Shown here: positions 36,373 to 45,790 of the stretch, in pieces
Position numbering within the stretch: the first letter of the stretch is position 1
Layout: the number at the start of each line of letters is the position of its first letter
Translations under genes and position numbers: made by a program
From: Fischerella muscicola SAG 1427-1 = PCC 73103
GTDB lineage: Bacteria > Cyanobacteriota > Cyanobacteriia > Cyanobacteriales > Nostocaceae
Direction of reading: 5' to 3'
Assembly (NCBI RefSeq): GCF_000317245.1
Contig: NZ_AJLJ01000061.1
Coordinates: forward strand, 1-64,000
DNA: 64,000 nucleotides
The notes under the pieces: generated by a model
What the model saw: the letters and a program-made list of their open reading frames with translations, nothing else
Told to the model about the DNA's origin: nothing
Database searches by the model: none

Positions 36373-36545
36373 TTGTTCAATCGTTCTTCGGCCTCACTTA
36401 GGGTTCTGGTTGCTTGGTGTTCGGCTACTTCTAAACCGCGCCGGACTTTTTCAATGACGTACAAATGATATTGGACATCTTCTATAGAACAATTATCGGG
36501 TAATTGGTTCAAAAGAGATTGTATCTTTTGTTTTGTAGAACTCAT
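36357..36545 (-). CDS. Antitoxin of a RelE/ParE pair
   Basis: A 62-residue protein from the ATG at 36545 (a longer frame to 36599 is unlikely). It is charged and helical (KIQSLLNQLPDNCSIEDVQY, VAEHQATRTLSEAEERLNKW), with a LSEAEERLNKWL end that may cover the toxin. It should bind and neutralise the toxin and repress the operon. No clear DNA-binding fold can be assigned by eye. Confidence 0.75.
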   Translation of the reverse strand: MSSTKQKIQSLLNQLPDNCSIEDVQYHLYVIEKVRRGLEVAEHQATRTLSEAEERLNKWLIK

Positions 36546-36582
36546 AATGTAATTTCTAATTAATTTATATTGCAATATAAGC

Positions 36583-36601
36583 AGGTGGGCAATGCCCACC
36601 T
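36583..36601. terminator. Hairpin downstream of thrS
   Basis: An 8-bp perfect stem (AGGTGGGC / GCCCACCT) with a 3-base loop sits 10 bp past the thrS stop and just upstream of the antitoxin gene, where a thrS terminator would be expected. A second small palindrome (TTATATTGCAATATAA) follows. No T-run is present. Confidence 0.45.
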
Positions 36602-36610
36602 AATACATTG

Positions 36611-38461
36611 TTAAAAATTCTCGAAGTTTTTGATCGATTCCTTAATCTTATCTAAAACTTCGTCCACAGGTATAGTCCCTAATTCACCATTGGCACGAGT
36701 GCGGATACTCAAAGAATTAGTTTCTACTTCTTTAGCGCCGATCACAGCCATTATGGGGATCTTTTCTTTTTCAGCATTGCGAATGAGTTTACCCAAGCGA
36801 TCGCCACTGGTATCAACTTCTGCTCGAATATTTATAGCTCTCATTTTTGCTGCTACTTCTTTGGCAAAATCGAGTTGCACTTCGCTGACTGGCAATAATC
36901 TAGCTTGTACTGGTGCTAACCACAAAGGGAAATCTCCAGCATATTCTTCGATTAAAATACCGATGAGTCTCTCTAAGGAACCAAAAGGCGCACGGTGAAT
37001 CATCACTGGACGTTTACGAGAACCATCTTCAGCGACGTACTCCAAATCAAACCTTTCTGGCAAGTTATAATCTACTTGCACAGTTCCCAACTGCCATTCC
37101 CGCTCTAGAGCATCGCGGACGATAAAATCTAGTTTGGGACCGTAGAAAGCAGCCTCACCAATTCCCTCAAAGTGATCCATTCCCAAAGTTTCGACAGCTC
37201 GGCGAATGGCGCTTTCAGCTTTATCCCAAGCTTCATCTGAACCAATATATTTATCGCTAGCTGGATCGCGAAAACTCAGCCGCGCTTTAAAGTTCTGATC
37301 GAGCTTGAGAGTTTTAATCACTGACAAGATCAAATCCACTACGTTGAGGAATTCGCTGTCTAGTTGATCTGGGGTGACAAATATGTGAGCATCATCCTGA
37401 GTAAAGCCTCGTACCCGCGTTAAACCGCCCAATTCTCCAGATTGCTCGAAGCGGTAGACAGTACCAAATTCCGCCAACCGTATCGGTAACTCTCGATAAG
37501 AACGCAATTCGCTCTTATATATTTGGATGTGAAAAGGACAATTCATGGCTTTGAGAACAAAGCCTTGCTCGTGGTTCGCTGCTTCTTCATTTTCTGCCAT
37601 CATCGGGAATAAGTCTTCTTTATACTTCTGCCAATGGCCAGAAGTTTTAAATAAATCGACTCTACCGATGTGGGGAGTAATCACTGGTTGATACCCACGT
37701 TTAATTTGTTCTTGCTTGAGGAAGTCTTCTAGAATACTCCGTAGTAGGGTTCCTTTGGGTGTCCATAATGGTAATCCTGGCCCTACTAAGTCTGAAAAGA
37801 TAAATAATCCCAGTTCTTTACCTAACTTGCGGTGATCACGTCGTAATGCTTCTTCTTTACGCCGCTTATACTCTGTTAGCTGTTCTGGGTTTTCCCACGC
37901 AGTCCCGTAGATGCGCTGTAGCTGTGCTTTGGTTTCGTCTCCACGCCAGTAAGCACCAGCAACGCTTTCTAAATCAATAGCTTTTGGGTTTAACTCCTTG
38001 GTGTTTTCCACATGGGGGCCAGCACACAAATCCCACCATTCATTACCCAAGTGATAAATTGTAATCGGTTCTTCTTTGATATCCGCCAGAATTTCTAACT
38101 TATAAGGTTCGTTAATTTCCTTAATCCGGCGTTCTGCTTCTTCTCGACTAACTTCTTCTCTAACTACTGGTAGTTTACGATTGATAATCTTATCAATCTC
38201 TTTTTTGATGGCTTTAAGATCCTTGTCGGTAAATGCTTCCGGACTATCAAAATCGTAGTAAAAACCGTTTTCAATCCATGGACCAATTGTAACTTGTGCC
38301 TTGGGAAACAGCTTTTGTACTGCCATCGCCATGACGTGAGATGTGGTGTGGCGAATTTTTTTTAAGTTTTCTGATTCGCTAGTACGTGGTAAATAAATTT
38401 TTTTCTCTATTTGTTCTAATGGACTGGATTGTTCAGAAGACGACATTGGCTGCTGATCCAT
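36611..38461 (-). CDS. thrS: Threonyl-tRNA synthetase
   Basis: Class II synthetase charging tRNA-Thr. The editing domain is intact (HTTSHVMAMAV with the H-x3-H motif near residue 38, and CAGPH near 182). Catalytic class II motifs follow: LKAMNCPFHIQIYKSE, GGLTRVRGFTQDDAHIF and IHRAPFGSLERLIGIL near residue 510. The anticodon-binding domain ends the protein (PLWLAPVQARLLPV). At 616 aa it lacks an N-terminal TGS domain, common in cyanobacteria. It precedes the toxin-antitoxin genes on the same strand. Confidence 0.95.
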   Translation of the reverse strand: MDQQPMSSSEQSSPLEQIEKKIYLPRTSESENLKKIRHTTSHVMAMAVQKLFPKAQVTIGPWIENGFYYDFDSPEAFTDKDLKAIKKEIDKIINRKLPVVREEVSREEAERRIKEINEPYKLEILADIKEEPITIYHLGNEWWDLCAGPHVENTKELNPKAIDLESVAGAYWRGDETKAQLQRIYGTAWENPEQLTEYKRRKEEALRRDHRKLGKELGLFIFSDLVGPGLPLWTPKGTLLRSILEDFLKQEQIKRGYQPVITPHIGRVDLFKTSGHWQKYKEDLFPMMAENEEAANHEQGFVLKAMNCPFHIQIYKSELRSYRELPIRLAEFGTVYRFEQSGELGGLTRVRGFTQDDAHIFVTPDQLDSEFLNVVDLILSVIKTLKLDQNFKARLSFRDPASDKYIGSDEAWDKAESAIRRAVETLGMDHFEGIGEAAFYGPKLDFIVRDALEREWQLGTVQVDYNLPERFDLEYVAEDGSRKRPVMIHRAPFGSLERLIGILIEEYAGDFPLWLAPVQARLLPVSEVQLDFAKEVAAKMRAINIRAEVDTSGDRLGKLIRNAEKEKIPIMAVIGAKEVETNSLSIRTRANGELGTIPVDEVLDKIKESIKNFENF

Positions 38462-39002
38462 TGGCGAAGTAATTATTTACGAGTAATTTTCGACTAAGAG
38501 GACTGACATATATATTAGCGACCTTGAGAGAATTGGGGATCGGGGATTGGGGATCGGGAGCGGGTAATTAATTGGGGTCAGGGATTAGGGAATTAATTAG
38601 GGATTAGGTATTAGAGAATTTAAGAAAAATAATAATTAAACAATTCCCGTTCGCGTAGCGTCTCCGTAAGGAGAATCACCGATCCCTTATCCCTGATCCC
38701 CGATTCTTAATCCCCAATCCACAGATGAGTTTTAATATAAATTTTGGAGGTTTTATGTTTTCAATCTTTATTACTTAATCTTATTTCTATTTTCCCTAAA
38801 TACTTAAAAAATATTTAAATTATTCTACTTTGATCTGCCTTAAGGATAGGTACAGAAGATTTTGCATCTATATATAATATTAATATGTTATTCAAAATAC
38901 AGTTTTTTTCAAAATTGTAACCTATGAGTGATATATTCTAAATGTTAAGAATCGTAAATAGCGTTAATATTAGTAAGAAAGTTAGAAATATGCTTGTCAA
39001 TT
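38462..39002. repeat. Gap with inverted GGGGATT repeats
   Basis: From about 38531 to 38610 the plus strand carries GGGGATTGGGGATC-type units, and from 38680 to 38721 their complements, so a long hairpin could form. Between them is a palindromic dispersed motif (GCGTAGCGTCTCCGTAAGGA). The remaining part to 39002 is AT-rich and probably contains the promoter of the DUF2605 gene. Confidence 0.6.
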
Positions 39003-39341
39003 ATGCGAGACTCAAATTTACCAGAGCCTGAGTTGCTGAAGACAGTTTTGCAACCACTGTTGGAAGATTTTCAGTATTGGTTTGCGCGATCGCGTAACTT
39101 GCTGGAAACAGAGCAACTAAATTTTCTGAGTAGCCAGGAGCAATCTGCTTTGCTAGAGCGAGTCAAGCAAGCCCAAGAAGAGGTGAACACAGCCAAGATG
39201 CTGTTTAGTGCAACAGAAGGACAAGTTGGGATTGATATGGCAACCTTAATGCCTTGGCATCAATTGTTATCGCAATGCTGGAAAGTGGCGATGTATTTCC
39301 GTACTGAACATGCAAACTCACCACAACAAGACGGTATATAA
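39003..39341 (+). CDS. DUF2605-domain protein
   Basis: A 112-residue protein from the ATG at 39003 (a TTG at 38994 would add three). The conserved pattern (EPELLKTVLQPLLEDFQYWFARS, LLETEQLNFLSSQEQSALLE, PWHQLLSQCWKVAMYFR, quoted in pieces) matches the cyanobacteria-only DUF2605 family. It is helical and soluble, of unknown function, and commonly sits next to DUF2973 as here. Confidence 0.75.
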   Translation: MRDSNLPEPELLKTVLQPLLEDFQYWFARSRNLLETEQLNFLSSQEQSALLERVKQAQEEVNTAKMLFSATEGQVGIDMATLMPWHQLLSQCWKVAMYFRTEHANSPQQDGI

Positions 39342-39556
39342 ACAACAGAAGCAAAGAAAACCTTTAACAACATTTTTTACTTAAGTGAGTTATGTAACTT
39401 ATAAGACATTTAATTTTTGATTTTCAAATTAATACCGCAAGCATAAGGCGTAGGAATACAGTTTTTGGTGGTTTGCCATAGTTTTTAATTAAAGCTAGGC
39501 AAAACAAATCGTTGTCACAAATGATTTTAAAATTTTTGCCCCTGGAGGAAAACCCG

Positions 39557-39886
39557 ATGTTACATCTGCTTTATATTCTGGCTTTTACAATTCTTGCTTT
39601 TATCGCTGTTGGCAATTTAATTCGCAATTTAATCATGTTCAGTTTTGACAGAGACCGGAGTTATCCAGCTAGGTACTCGTCAATGGCAAACCAAGGGAAC
39701 TATCCCTATGTAGCATCGAGAAAGGGACTCACACCTCATCCAGAATTGTTAGATAGTTCTGGCAATCTAATTAAAGAACCCTTGTTAGTCATGCGTTCTA
39801 TCAACGTCGATGATGCGCGTCAACAACTTGATGCTCTTTACGAATCTTCACCAGGACAGAAAAGAGAGAGTCAAGAGGAAGGGTAG
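39557..39886 (+). CDS. DUF2973-domain membrane protein
   Basis: A 109-residue protein. The ATG at 39557 has a strong GGAGG eight bases upstream, so the longer frame from 39512 is not used. One N-terminal membrane helix (LLYILAFTILAFIAVGNLI) is followed by a soluble tail (GLTPHPELLDSSGNLIKEPL, then LVMRSINVDDARQQLDALYE). The family is cyanobacteria-specific and unstudied. It may be co-transcribed with the DUF2605 gene, 215 bp upstream. Confidence 0.75.
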   Translation: MLHLLYILAFTILAFIAVGNLIRNLIMFSFDRDRSYPARYSSMANQGNYPYVASRKGLTPHPELLDSSGNLIKEPLLVMRSINVDDARQQLDALYESSPGQKRESQEEG

Positions 39887-39917
39887 GGATTGGGATCGGG
39901 TAAGATCGCGAGTGTTC

Positions 39918-39950
39918 AGATCCGCGACTTCTTAAAGAAGTCGCGGATCT
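39918..39950. terminator. Palindromic terminator-like repeat (GC variant)
   Basis: A copy of the AGATCCCCGACTT family in which both arms changed together (CCGCGACTTCTT / AAGAAGTCGCGG), so the pairing is kept. Compensatory change points to selection for the hairpin. It lies between the convergent DUF2973 and debranching-enzyme genes. Confidence 0.65.
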
Positions 39951-40006
39951 ATAACTCCTCAGAATTAATGCGATAGACTACTAATCTCTAACCCTAAATT
40001 TACTCT

Positions 40007-42304
40007 CTAGGCTTCAATTACTACCCGGAGATTACCGCGTTTCTTGACAACGCGGCAAGCTGTGGTATTACCGGAACGCTCGAATTCTAAATCAAGGATA
40101 GTGGGGCCGACTCGCAAGTTATGCAAAGACAGGCGATTTATTGACTCTGGTAAAGCAGGATCAATAATCCGTAAGCAATTGTTGGGTGCATCTGGGACTA
40201 AATTCACCATCATATGCAGCAACTGAAAAACACTCCCAGTAGCCCAAGCTTGGGGTGTGCAAGCAACTGGGTACTGTACAGGAGAACTGTCATCACTGGT
40301 ACGCTCGAAACCGCAAAACAATTCTGGAGGGCGATGATAGGACTGCTTTTTAGTCATGTCGAATAAACCTTCAAAAAGTTCCAAGGCTTGATCGACTAAA
40401 CCGAGCGATCGCAATCCCATCGCAATCAAAGAGTTATCATGAGGCCAGACAGAACCAATGTGATATCCCATCGGATTATAAGCAGGTGACAAACTACTGA
40501 GAGTGCGAATACCCCAGCCATTAAACATATCAGGTGCGCGCAAGCGTTCTGCCACACTATAAGCTTTTTCTGGTGTAAAAATACCCAAGTGTAGACAATG
40601 ACCAGGATTGGAGGTAATACTGTCTACTTGTTTACCATCTCCGTCTAAAGCTAAAGCACAGAAATCTTGGTCTTCTATCCAAAAATCTCTGTTAAAGCGC
40701 AGCTTGAGATTTCTAGCTTCTTCTTGCCAACGCTCTGATAAATCTAAGCGCTTCTTCATTCTAGCAATTTCTGCCAAACGCATTTTCGCTGCGTAGACAT
40801 AACCTTGAACTTCACAAAGAGCGATCGCTCCATTAGCTAAATCACCTTTACGATTGACAATACAATCACCAGAATCTTTCCAGCCTTGGTTGGCTAAACC
40901 ACGTCTGGATTTACGTTGATAGCTAAGATAGCCAGTTGCTTTGATGTTGCGATCGATCCAATCCATCGCCGCCAATGCATTCGGCCAGAGATTTTCTAAA
41001 GTTTCTGTATCATGTGTCCACACATAATACTCGGCATATAGCATCAGCCATAGAGGAGTAGCATCAACAGTACCGTAGTAAGGAGTGTGGGGGATTTCCT
41101 GACACCGGGCTAATTCTCCCAAACGTAATTCGTGGAGAATCTTACCTGGTTGCTCGTCGCGCCAGTCATCCTCGACCTTACCTTGGTATTGAGATAAGAG
41201 AATCAGAGTTTCTCTGGCGATTTCGGGATTTAACATCAAAGTTTGGGAAGCTGTGATGATAGAATCCCGACCAAATAATGCTGAATACCAAGGTACTCCC
41301 GCCGACACAGTTTTATATTTGCCAAAAGACTGGCGCAACAAATACATATCTTCCTCGGCGCGTTCAATCACACGATTGACAACACCTTTTTCGTCTGTGC
41401 GAATACGTGTAATCTGTTGCACCCAGTTTTGCTCTTCCATCGTCTCAGCAGCTTTTGCTTGACCCAAGGTAACAGGAGCGCTGACAGTAGAACTGGGCTT
41501 GTTATTTGTCAGCATATTGACTCGATAGCCCAATTTTTGTTTTTCGTGGGATGCTAACTCTAGCTGCCAAATTGCTGTGTAACCTTTGAAAAAGTCTGGT
41601 AGTCGATGCTGGAAATTAATCCGAGATTCCATCACCAAGCCATCTACACCCTGGTAAGCCAGTGTTAAAGATTTATCGTCGGATGTAGCGGGGTGAATTT
41701 TGAGAGGCGAAGCACCATCCAGGGAAACTACTGTATCTTCCTCAAAAGTCGGATCAATGAGACGTAAAAGCTTACCTCGCTTTTCTCTGCCAAAGCCTCT
41801 GACTTCAAATAAATCAGCAAAATCGGCATCAAAGCTAATACTCAGTTCAAAATTGATTGTACTTGTGCTATAATTCGACACCTCTAATTCTTCAAAAAGT
41901 GCGCCATTCAGGACTAGCTCTCGGCGAATCCCAATTGTTTCAGCTTGGAGGCGATCATCGATTCTGGGATTAGTGCATAAAACTGACAATGAAAAACCCT
42001 TATCAGCGGTACTACTTAATAACACAGGCGATCGCCCATCAATTTGCAACTCTAAGCGGCTCAAAAATCGTGTATCAGCACAAAATAGCCCCATGCTAGG
42101 GTTGCCGTCCGTGAGCGAACACGCAGAAATATTACCTAGAGTATCTGTAACTAAAAATAAGTCATCATCTTTAACAGTTAGTGTTAACTGCGCTCTTTCG
42201 CTAATTACACAAGGCCATTCAGGTATAGGTAGTAGTTCTGCGGGGACAAAAGTTTTTCCATCCAGAAAAATCCTCTCCGGTGTCATCAATATATCCGGTG
42301 TCAT
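40007..42304 (-). CDS. Amylo-alpha-1,6-glucosidase / glycogen-debranching-type enzyme
   Basis: A 765-aa protein of the bacterial glycogen-debranching family (GDE N- and C-terminal domains). The N-terminal beta-domain (about 40-270: DTLGNISACSLTDGNPSMGL, FCADTRFLSRLELQIDGR) is followed by an (alpha/alpha)6 catalytic barrel (about 330-700: FGRDSIITASQTLML, TPYYGTVDATPLWLMLYAEY, GWKDSGDCIVN, YHIGSVWPHDNSLIAMGL). The exact substrate is uncertain; some relatives act on oligosaccharides such as sucrose or osmolyte precursors. The coding sequence opens with a repeated ATGACACCGGA, giving two possible starts (M1 and M7). Confidence 0.85.
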   Translation of the reverse strand: MTPDILMTPERIFLDGKTFVPAELLPIPEWPCVISERAQLTLTVKDDDLFLVTDTLGNISACSLTDGNPSMGLFCADTRFLSRLELQIDGRSPVLLSSTADKGFSLSVLCTNPRIDDRLQAETIGIRRELVLNGALFEELEVSNYSTSTINFELSISFDADFADLFEVRGFGREKRGKLLRLIDPTFEEDTVVSLDGASPLKIHPATSDDKSLTLAYQGVDGLVMESRINFQHRLPDFFKGYTAIWQLELASHEKQKLGYRVNMLTNNKPSSTVSAPVTLGQAKAAETMEEQNWVQQITRIRTDEKGVVNRVIERAEEDMYLLRQSFGKYKTVSAGVPWYSALFGRDSIITASQTLMLNPEIARETLILLSQYQGKVEDDWRDEQPGKILHELRLGELARCQEIPHTPYYGTVDATPLWLMLYAEYYVWTHDTETLENLWPNALAAMDWIDRNIKATGYLSYQRKSRRGLANQGWKDSGDCIVNRKGDLANGAIALCEVQGYVYAAKMRLAEIARMKKRLDLSERWQEEARNLKLRFNRDFWIEDQDFCALALDGDGKQVDSITSNPGHCLHLGIFTPEKAYSVAERLRAPDMFNGWGIRTLSSLSPAYNPMGYHIGSVWPHDNSLIAMGLRSLGLVDQALELFEGLFDMTKKQSYHRPPELFCGFERTSDDSSPVQYPVACTPQAWATGSVFQLLHMMVNLVPDAPNNCLRIIDPALPESINRLSLHNLRVGPTILDLEFERSGNTTACRVVKKRGNLRVVIEA

Positions 42305-42759
42305 CAGCCAGTATTCCGTATAAAATCTATATTTTTCAGGTTCAGTTGAGCGTCAACAAAAAAAAGACGCTTGCTCAAAACTTTGTGAGTTATGCTACCA
42401 AAAATAAATGATAATCACATTTAGCTAGTGGGCAAAAACGCATCAAAGTCACATTATCAAATCTTTATAATTCTAAAGTGAAATAAAAATTTGCGTAGAT
42501 AAACACAAAACACAGGAACTTTCATCTCAATTTTTTGATTGAGTTTTTGAGTTTCTAGGCAATGAATCTTGTTCATTGTTTCGCCTCCACGACTTTATGT
42601 GTGATTGCGTTCTTAACCCCTCTACGGCGTCGCTCTGCTGGCAGTGTTCACTATTCTTTACATATTGCAACGAAATGCTTGATTTGAAAGGCCGTTGTAA
42701 TTTGTACAATGCAGCTGTGACGTGAATCATGTCCAGATTGTGGCTCTTTTAGGACGTTC
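42305..42759. other. Gap between divergent genes
   Basis: This 455-bp stretch should contain promoters of both the debranching-enzyme gene and the histidine-kinase gene. A modest palindrome (GCAATGAATCTTGTTCATTG, 42558-42577) is present. No gene or RNA was recognised. Confidence 0.45.
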
Positions 42760-44775
42760 ATGAGCATTTCAACTTCCGTGCTGAGTGATTTGCTACAGGC
42801 TATACCCAACCTGCGGCCCCAACTATACTTCAAAGCATCGCTAACAGCCTTATCCCACGCGATGGAGGATCAGGTTTTAGCTGCTACTCTAGAGCAGCCT
42901 TTGATAATTGCTAGCTTTCAAAGAGAGCGATTTTATCGTCAGGAAGCTCATCGTTATCAGCGGCTTGCCCAGCGAAGTAATCAGGTATATGTATTATCTG
43001 CGCCAGAAACTGATTTTACTAACAGCTCGGAATTTTACGAAAAGGTCGCTTTTGAGCCAGATGATGCTCTCAGCCAAGAGTGGCATTTGGTGGTTATTGC
43101 TCAAAACTATGCTACTTGTTTAGTCTGTCGAGAAAGTCTTGGTTCTTTAGCTAAGAATAGAGAGATACGAGAATTAACTCCTGGTTTGGATATGGACGCG
43201 GCGCGGAGATTTGAAGGAATTTGGACAGCGGAACGGGGAGTTAGCCTCAAAGCTGCCGAACTCTTACTGAAGCGGATTTTAGCCTATAGACCAGAGTTAA
43301 GAGATAAAATCGAGCAAGCGCGTCAGCGCTTTGGTATCGGAGGGCGTAAAAGTAGCATCAAAGTCCAGCAATTACTGAGTGAATACGCTTGCGATATTGA
43401 TACCGATCCGTTTGTGCAACGTTTGGTGACTTATTTGCAAGCTAGTCAATACAAGTTGCATAAAGCCTATCGTTCCATCTCCGCCCAAGCACGTAAAGAA
43501 AGATTAGTCAACTCAATTAGTACCGCGATTAGGCGATCGCTCGATCCTCAGGAAATTCTCAGAGTAGCAGCTCAAGAATTAGGACAAAACTTAGGAGCTT
43601 GTCGCTGTTTAATTTACCGCGCTCAAGCTACAGATGCCCAAGCCATCATTGAACACGAGTATTTAATTCCCGGTGTTTTGTCTTTTTTGGGACAAACTTG
43701 GCCTTTAGAAAATAATCCTCTGTTTGAGGAAGTGGTAATCCAGAGTGAAGGTGTCCGAGTTGTCGATACTTTCAACGACTCGCGGGTAATTAACTCTAAA
43801 GCACTATGGCAAATTGTAGAGAGATATGGGATTCGCTCTTGGCTGATGGAACCAGTGCTTTTTCAAGGGCGGCTATTGGGCATAGTAGAATTGCACTATT
43901 GTGGTGAAACTCCCCATGATTGGCACGCGGGCGAATTAGATTTAGTAGAAGCGATCGCCACTCAAATAGGAGCTGCTCTCATTCAAGCCGAAGCCTACGC
44001 TAACCTTGGAGAACTCAACAAACAACTAGAAGCCCTAGACCGTACACGTAGCAACCTGATCGCCATCACAGGCCATGAATTGCGTACACCTCTATCTACA
44101 ATTCAGGTGTGCTTGGAAAGCTTGGCTACTGAACCAGATATGCCCTTAGAATTGCGCCAGGTAATGTTAAACACTGCTCTTTCCGACTCTGAACGGATGC
44201 GAAAGCTGATCCAAGATTTCCTCACGCTTTCCAACTTAGAAAGTGGACGAGTAGAATGGCATCCTGAATCACTAACCTTACAAGAGTGTGTGGATTTAGC
44301 TCTGAGTCGTCTTCGCACCCGCTTGGCAGGGGATGAAAAATTGCCTCAGATCACAACAGAATTGGCACGTAACCTGCCTTTAGTCAAAGCTGACGGTGAT
44401 TGGTTGGTCGAAGTCATTGCTAAACTCGTAGACAACGCTTGTAAATTCACACCCCCCAATGGACTAATTACCATCAAAGCCATTCGCAACGACGCTCCAA
44501 TGGTCGAAGTCACTGTAGCAGACACAGGACGAGGTATTGAACCCAATCGTTTAGAAATTGTGTTTGACCGCTTTTATCAAGAAGAGGGAGCGCTCAGACG
44601 TAGCACAGGCGGTACAGGTCTGGGTTTAGCAATATGCCGCCAAATTGTCAATGGCTGGGGAGGTGAAATTTGGGCAGAATCCGAGGGTAAAAACCAGGGT
44701 AGTCAGTTTCATTTCACCATACCCATAGTTGAGGGCAGCCAGGAAAAAAGACCATCAAGAGTCAAAAGTCAATAG
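42760..44775 (+). CDS. DICT-GAF hybrid-free sensor histidine kinase
   Basis: A 671-aa soluble sensor kinase. The N-terminal DICT domain (about 15-170; LYFKASLTALSHAMEDQVLA, WHLVVIAQNYATCLVCRESL) is a sensory fold seen in cyanobacterial regulators. A GAF domain follows (about 250-405; ISTAIRRSLDPQEILRVAAQ, SWLMEPVLFQGRLLGIVELH). The kinase core has phospho-acceptor His439 in ITGHELRTPLS, N-box near DNACKF (558), G1 DTGRGI (588) and G2 GGTGLGLAI (617). No receiver domain or membrane helix. No partner regulator lies beside it, so its target is unknown. Confidence 0.88.
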   Translation: MSISTSVLSDLLQAIPNLRPQLYFKASLTALSHAMEDQVLAATLEQPLIIASFQRERFYRQEAHRYQRLAQRSNQVYVLSAPETDFTNSSEFYEKVAFEPDDALSQEWHLVVIAQNYATCLVCRESLGSLAKNREIRELTPGLDMDAARRFEGIWTAERGVSLKAAELLLKRILAYRPELRDKIEQARQRFGIGGRKSSIKVQQLLSEYACDIDTDPFVQRLVTYLQASQYKLHKAYRSISAQARKERLVNSISTAIRRSLDPQEILRVAAQELGQNLGACRCLIYRAQATDAQAIIEHEYLIPGVLSFLGQTWPLENNPLFEEVVIQSEGVRVVDTFNDSRVINSKALWQIVERYGIRSWLMEPVLFQGRLLGIVELHYCGETPHDWHAGELDLVEAIATQIGAALIQAEAYANLGELNKQLEALDRTRSNLIAITGHELRTPLSTIQVCLESLATEPDMPLELRQVMLNTALSDSERMRKLIQDFLTLSNLESGRVEWHPESLTLQECVDLALSRLRTRLAGDEKLPQITTELARNLPLVKADGDWLVEVIAKLVDNACKFTPPNGLITIKAIRNDAPMVEVTVADTGRGIEPNRLEIVFDRFYQEEGALRRSTGGTGLGLAICRQIVNGWGGEIWAESEGKNQGSQFHFTIPIVEGSQEKRPSRVKSQ

Positions 44776-44805
44776 TACAGACGCGAGGAACATCGCGTCT
44801 GTACT
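44774..44805. repeat. Palindromic repeat AGTACAGACGCGA family
   Basis: A perfect 13-bp inverted repeat (AGTACAGACGCGA / TCGCGTCTGTACT, loop GGAACA) overlaps the kinase stop codon. The same family appears at 61562-61592 and, shorter, at 14341-14364 and 52734-52760. Confidence 0.75.
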
Positions 44806-44864
44806 ATATTCATTTGTTATTAGTCATTTGTCTTTTGTGAAGAACTAATAACCAATGACCAACT

Positions 44865-44880
44865 GTTACAGTTCCTTACA
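44865..44880 (+). promoter_or_regulatory. Candidate HLR1 site (RpaB binding) upstream of psaD
   Basis: Two direct TTACA half-sites separated by five bases (GTTACA-GTTCC-TTACA) match the spacing of the HLR1 element bound by the response regulator RpaB, which controls photosystem I genes including psaD in other cyanobacteria. It lies 62 bp upstream of the psaD start. The spacer bases deviate from the AT preference of the consensus. Confidence 0.5.
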
Positions 44881-44941
44881 CAATCGCCATATGTCCCCAT
44901 CAGCGGTGTTACGATGCCGTAAAAACGTTGAGAGACGCTTT

Positions 44942-45364
44942 ATGGCAGAAACACTTTCTGGACAAACTCCGAAATTTGGCGGCAGCACTGGCGGTCTGCT
45001 CAAAAAAGCAGAAGTCGAAGAGAAATACGCTATCACTTGGACTAGCCCGAAAGAGCAAGTCTTTGAAATGCCTACAGGTGGCGCTGCCGTTATGTCGCAA
45101 GGACAAAACTTGCTATATTTAGCTCGTAAAGAGCAAGGCATTGCTCTAGGTGGACAACTCCGGAAATTCAAAATCACAGATTACAAAATTTACCGGATTT
45201 ATCCTAACGGCGAAACGGTTTACATTCATCCGGCTGATGGTGTCTTCCCTGAGAAAGTCAACGCAGGCCGGGAGAAAGTACGTTACAACGATCGCAGAAT
45301 CGGTCAAAATCCCAGTCCTTCTAAAGTCAAGTTCAGTGGCACAGCTACCTACGACGCTCCCTAG
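44942..45364 (+). CDS. psaD: Photosystem I reaction centre subunit II (PsaD)
   Basis: Stromal subunit of photosystem I (140 aa) that forms the ferredoxin docking site. The sequence [20 protein letters not shown] at the start and [40 protein letters not shown] are diagnostic. The start is the ATG at 44942. The frame extends upstream to 44855 but that part is not PsaD. It precedes trpE on the same strand, the same order as in other cyanobacteria; a repeat-rich gap of 426 bp lies between. Confidence 0.97.
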   Translation: MAETLSGQTPKFGGSTGGLLKKAEVEEKYAITWTSPKEQVFEMPTGGAAVMSQGQNLLYLARKEQGIALGGQLRKFKITDYKIYRIYPNGETVYIHPADGVFPEKVNAGREKVRYNDRRIGQNPSPSKVKFSGTATYDAP

Positions 45365-45394
45365 TCGATACTGAATTAGGGAAATTGTCACTAA

Positions 45395-45486
45395 CGCAGA
45401 CACGGTAAACCAAAGACACGGGGATACGGGGAAAATGTTTCTAAAACTTTCTCCGTTTCGCCGCGTCTTTTAGTCTCCGCGTCTGC
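45395..45486. repeat. GACGCGG-type long palindromic repeat after psaD
   Basis: The arms (GCAGACACGG / CCGCGTCTGC, with more imperfect pairing inside) flank GGGGATACGGGG and CTCCGCGTC-like segments. This is the same family that sits inside nnr and hppD. It may act as a terminator of psaD. The rest of 45365-45790 contains a GGTAGGGCT segment and the heptamer array listed next. Confidence 0.65.
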
Positions 45487-45733
45487 CCTATATTGCTAAC
45501 AAAGCTAACTAGGGTTTGCTGAAAATAATTAAGAATTAATAACTAAAGTAGTACAAGTTCTGAAATATAAAATATAAAATCTATCCAGCCCTACAGTCAC
45601 CCCCTGGTAGGGCTAGTGTTATTTTATGGTTTAGCTTTAGTGTTTAATCATCGAAATAAGCGCCTAAACAAAATTAATTACACCTGCTCGATATGGAAAC
45701 AGCGAATAATAAAAAGTAGGGAAAATCCACACC

Positions 45734-45776
45734 ATTCCCTGTTTCCTGTTCCCTGTTCCCTGTTCCCTGTTCCCTT
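45734..45776. repeat. TTCCCTG heptamer array upstream of trpE
   Basis: Six near-identical 7-bp units (TTCCCTG, one degenerate as TTTCCTG) lie 15 bp before the trpE start. Such heptamer runs vary in copy number among strains of Nostocales. Here the array occupies the likely 5' leader of trpE. Confidence 0.8.
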
Positions 45777-45790
45777 TATTTGATTTTGAT

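Noticed and set aside
44855..44941. N-terminal extension of PsaD by 29 residues
   Set aside because: PsaD begins MAETLSGQ; the extra region covers the promoter with the HLR1-like site.
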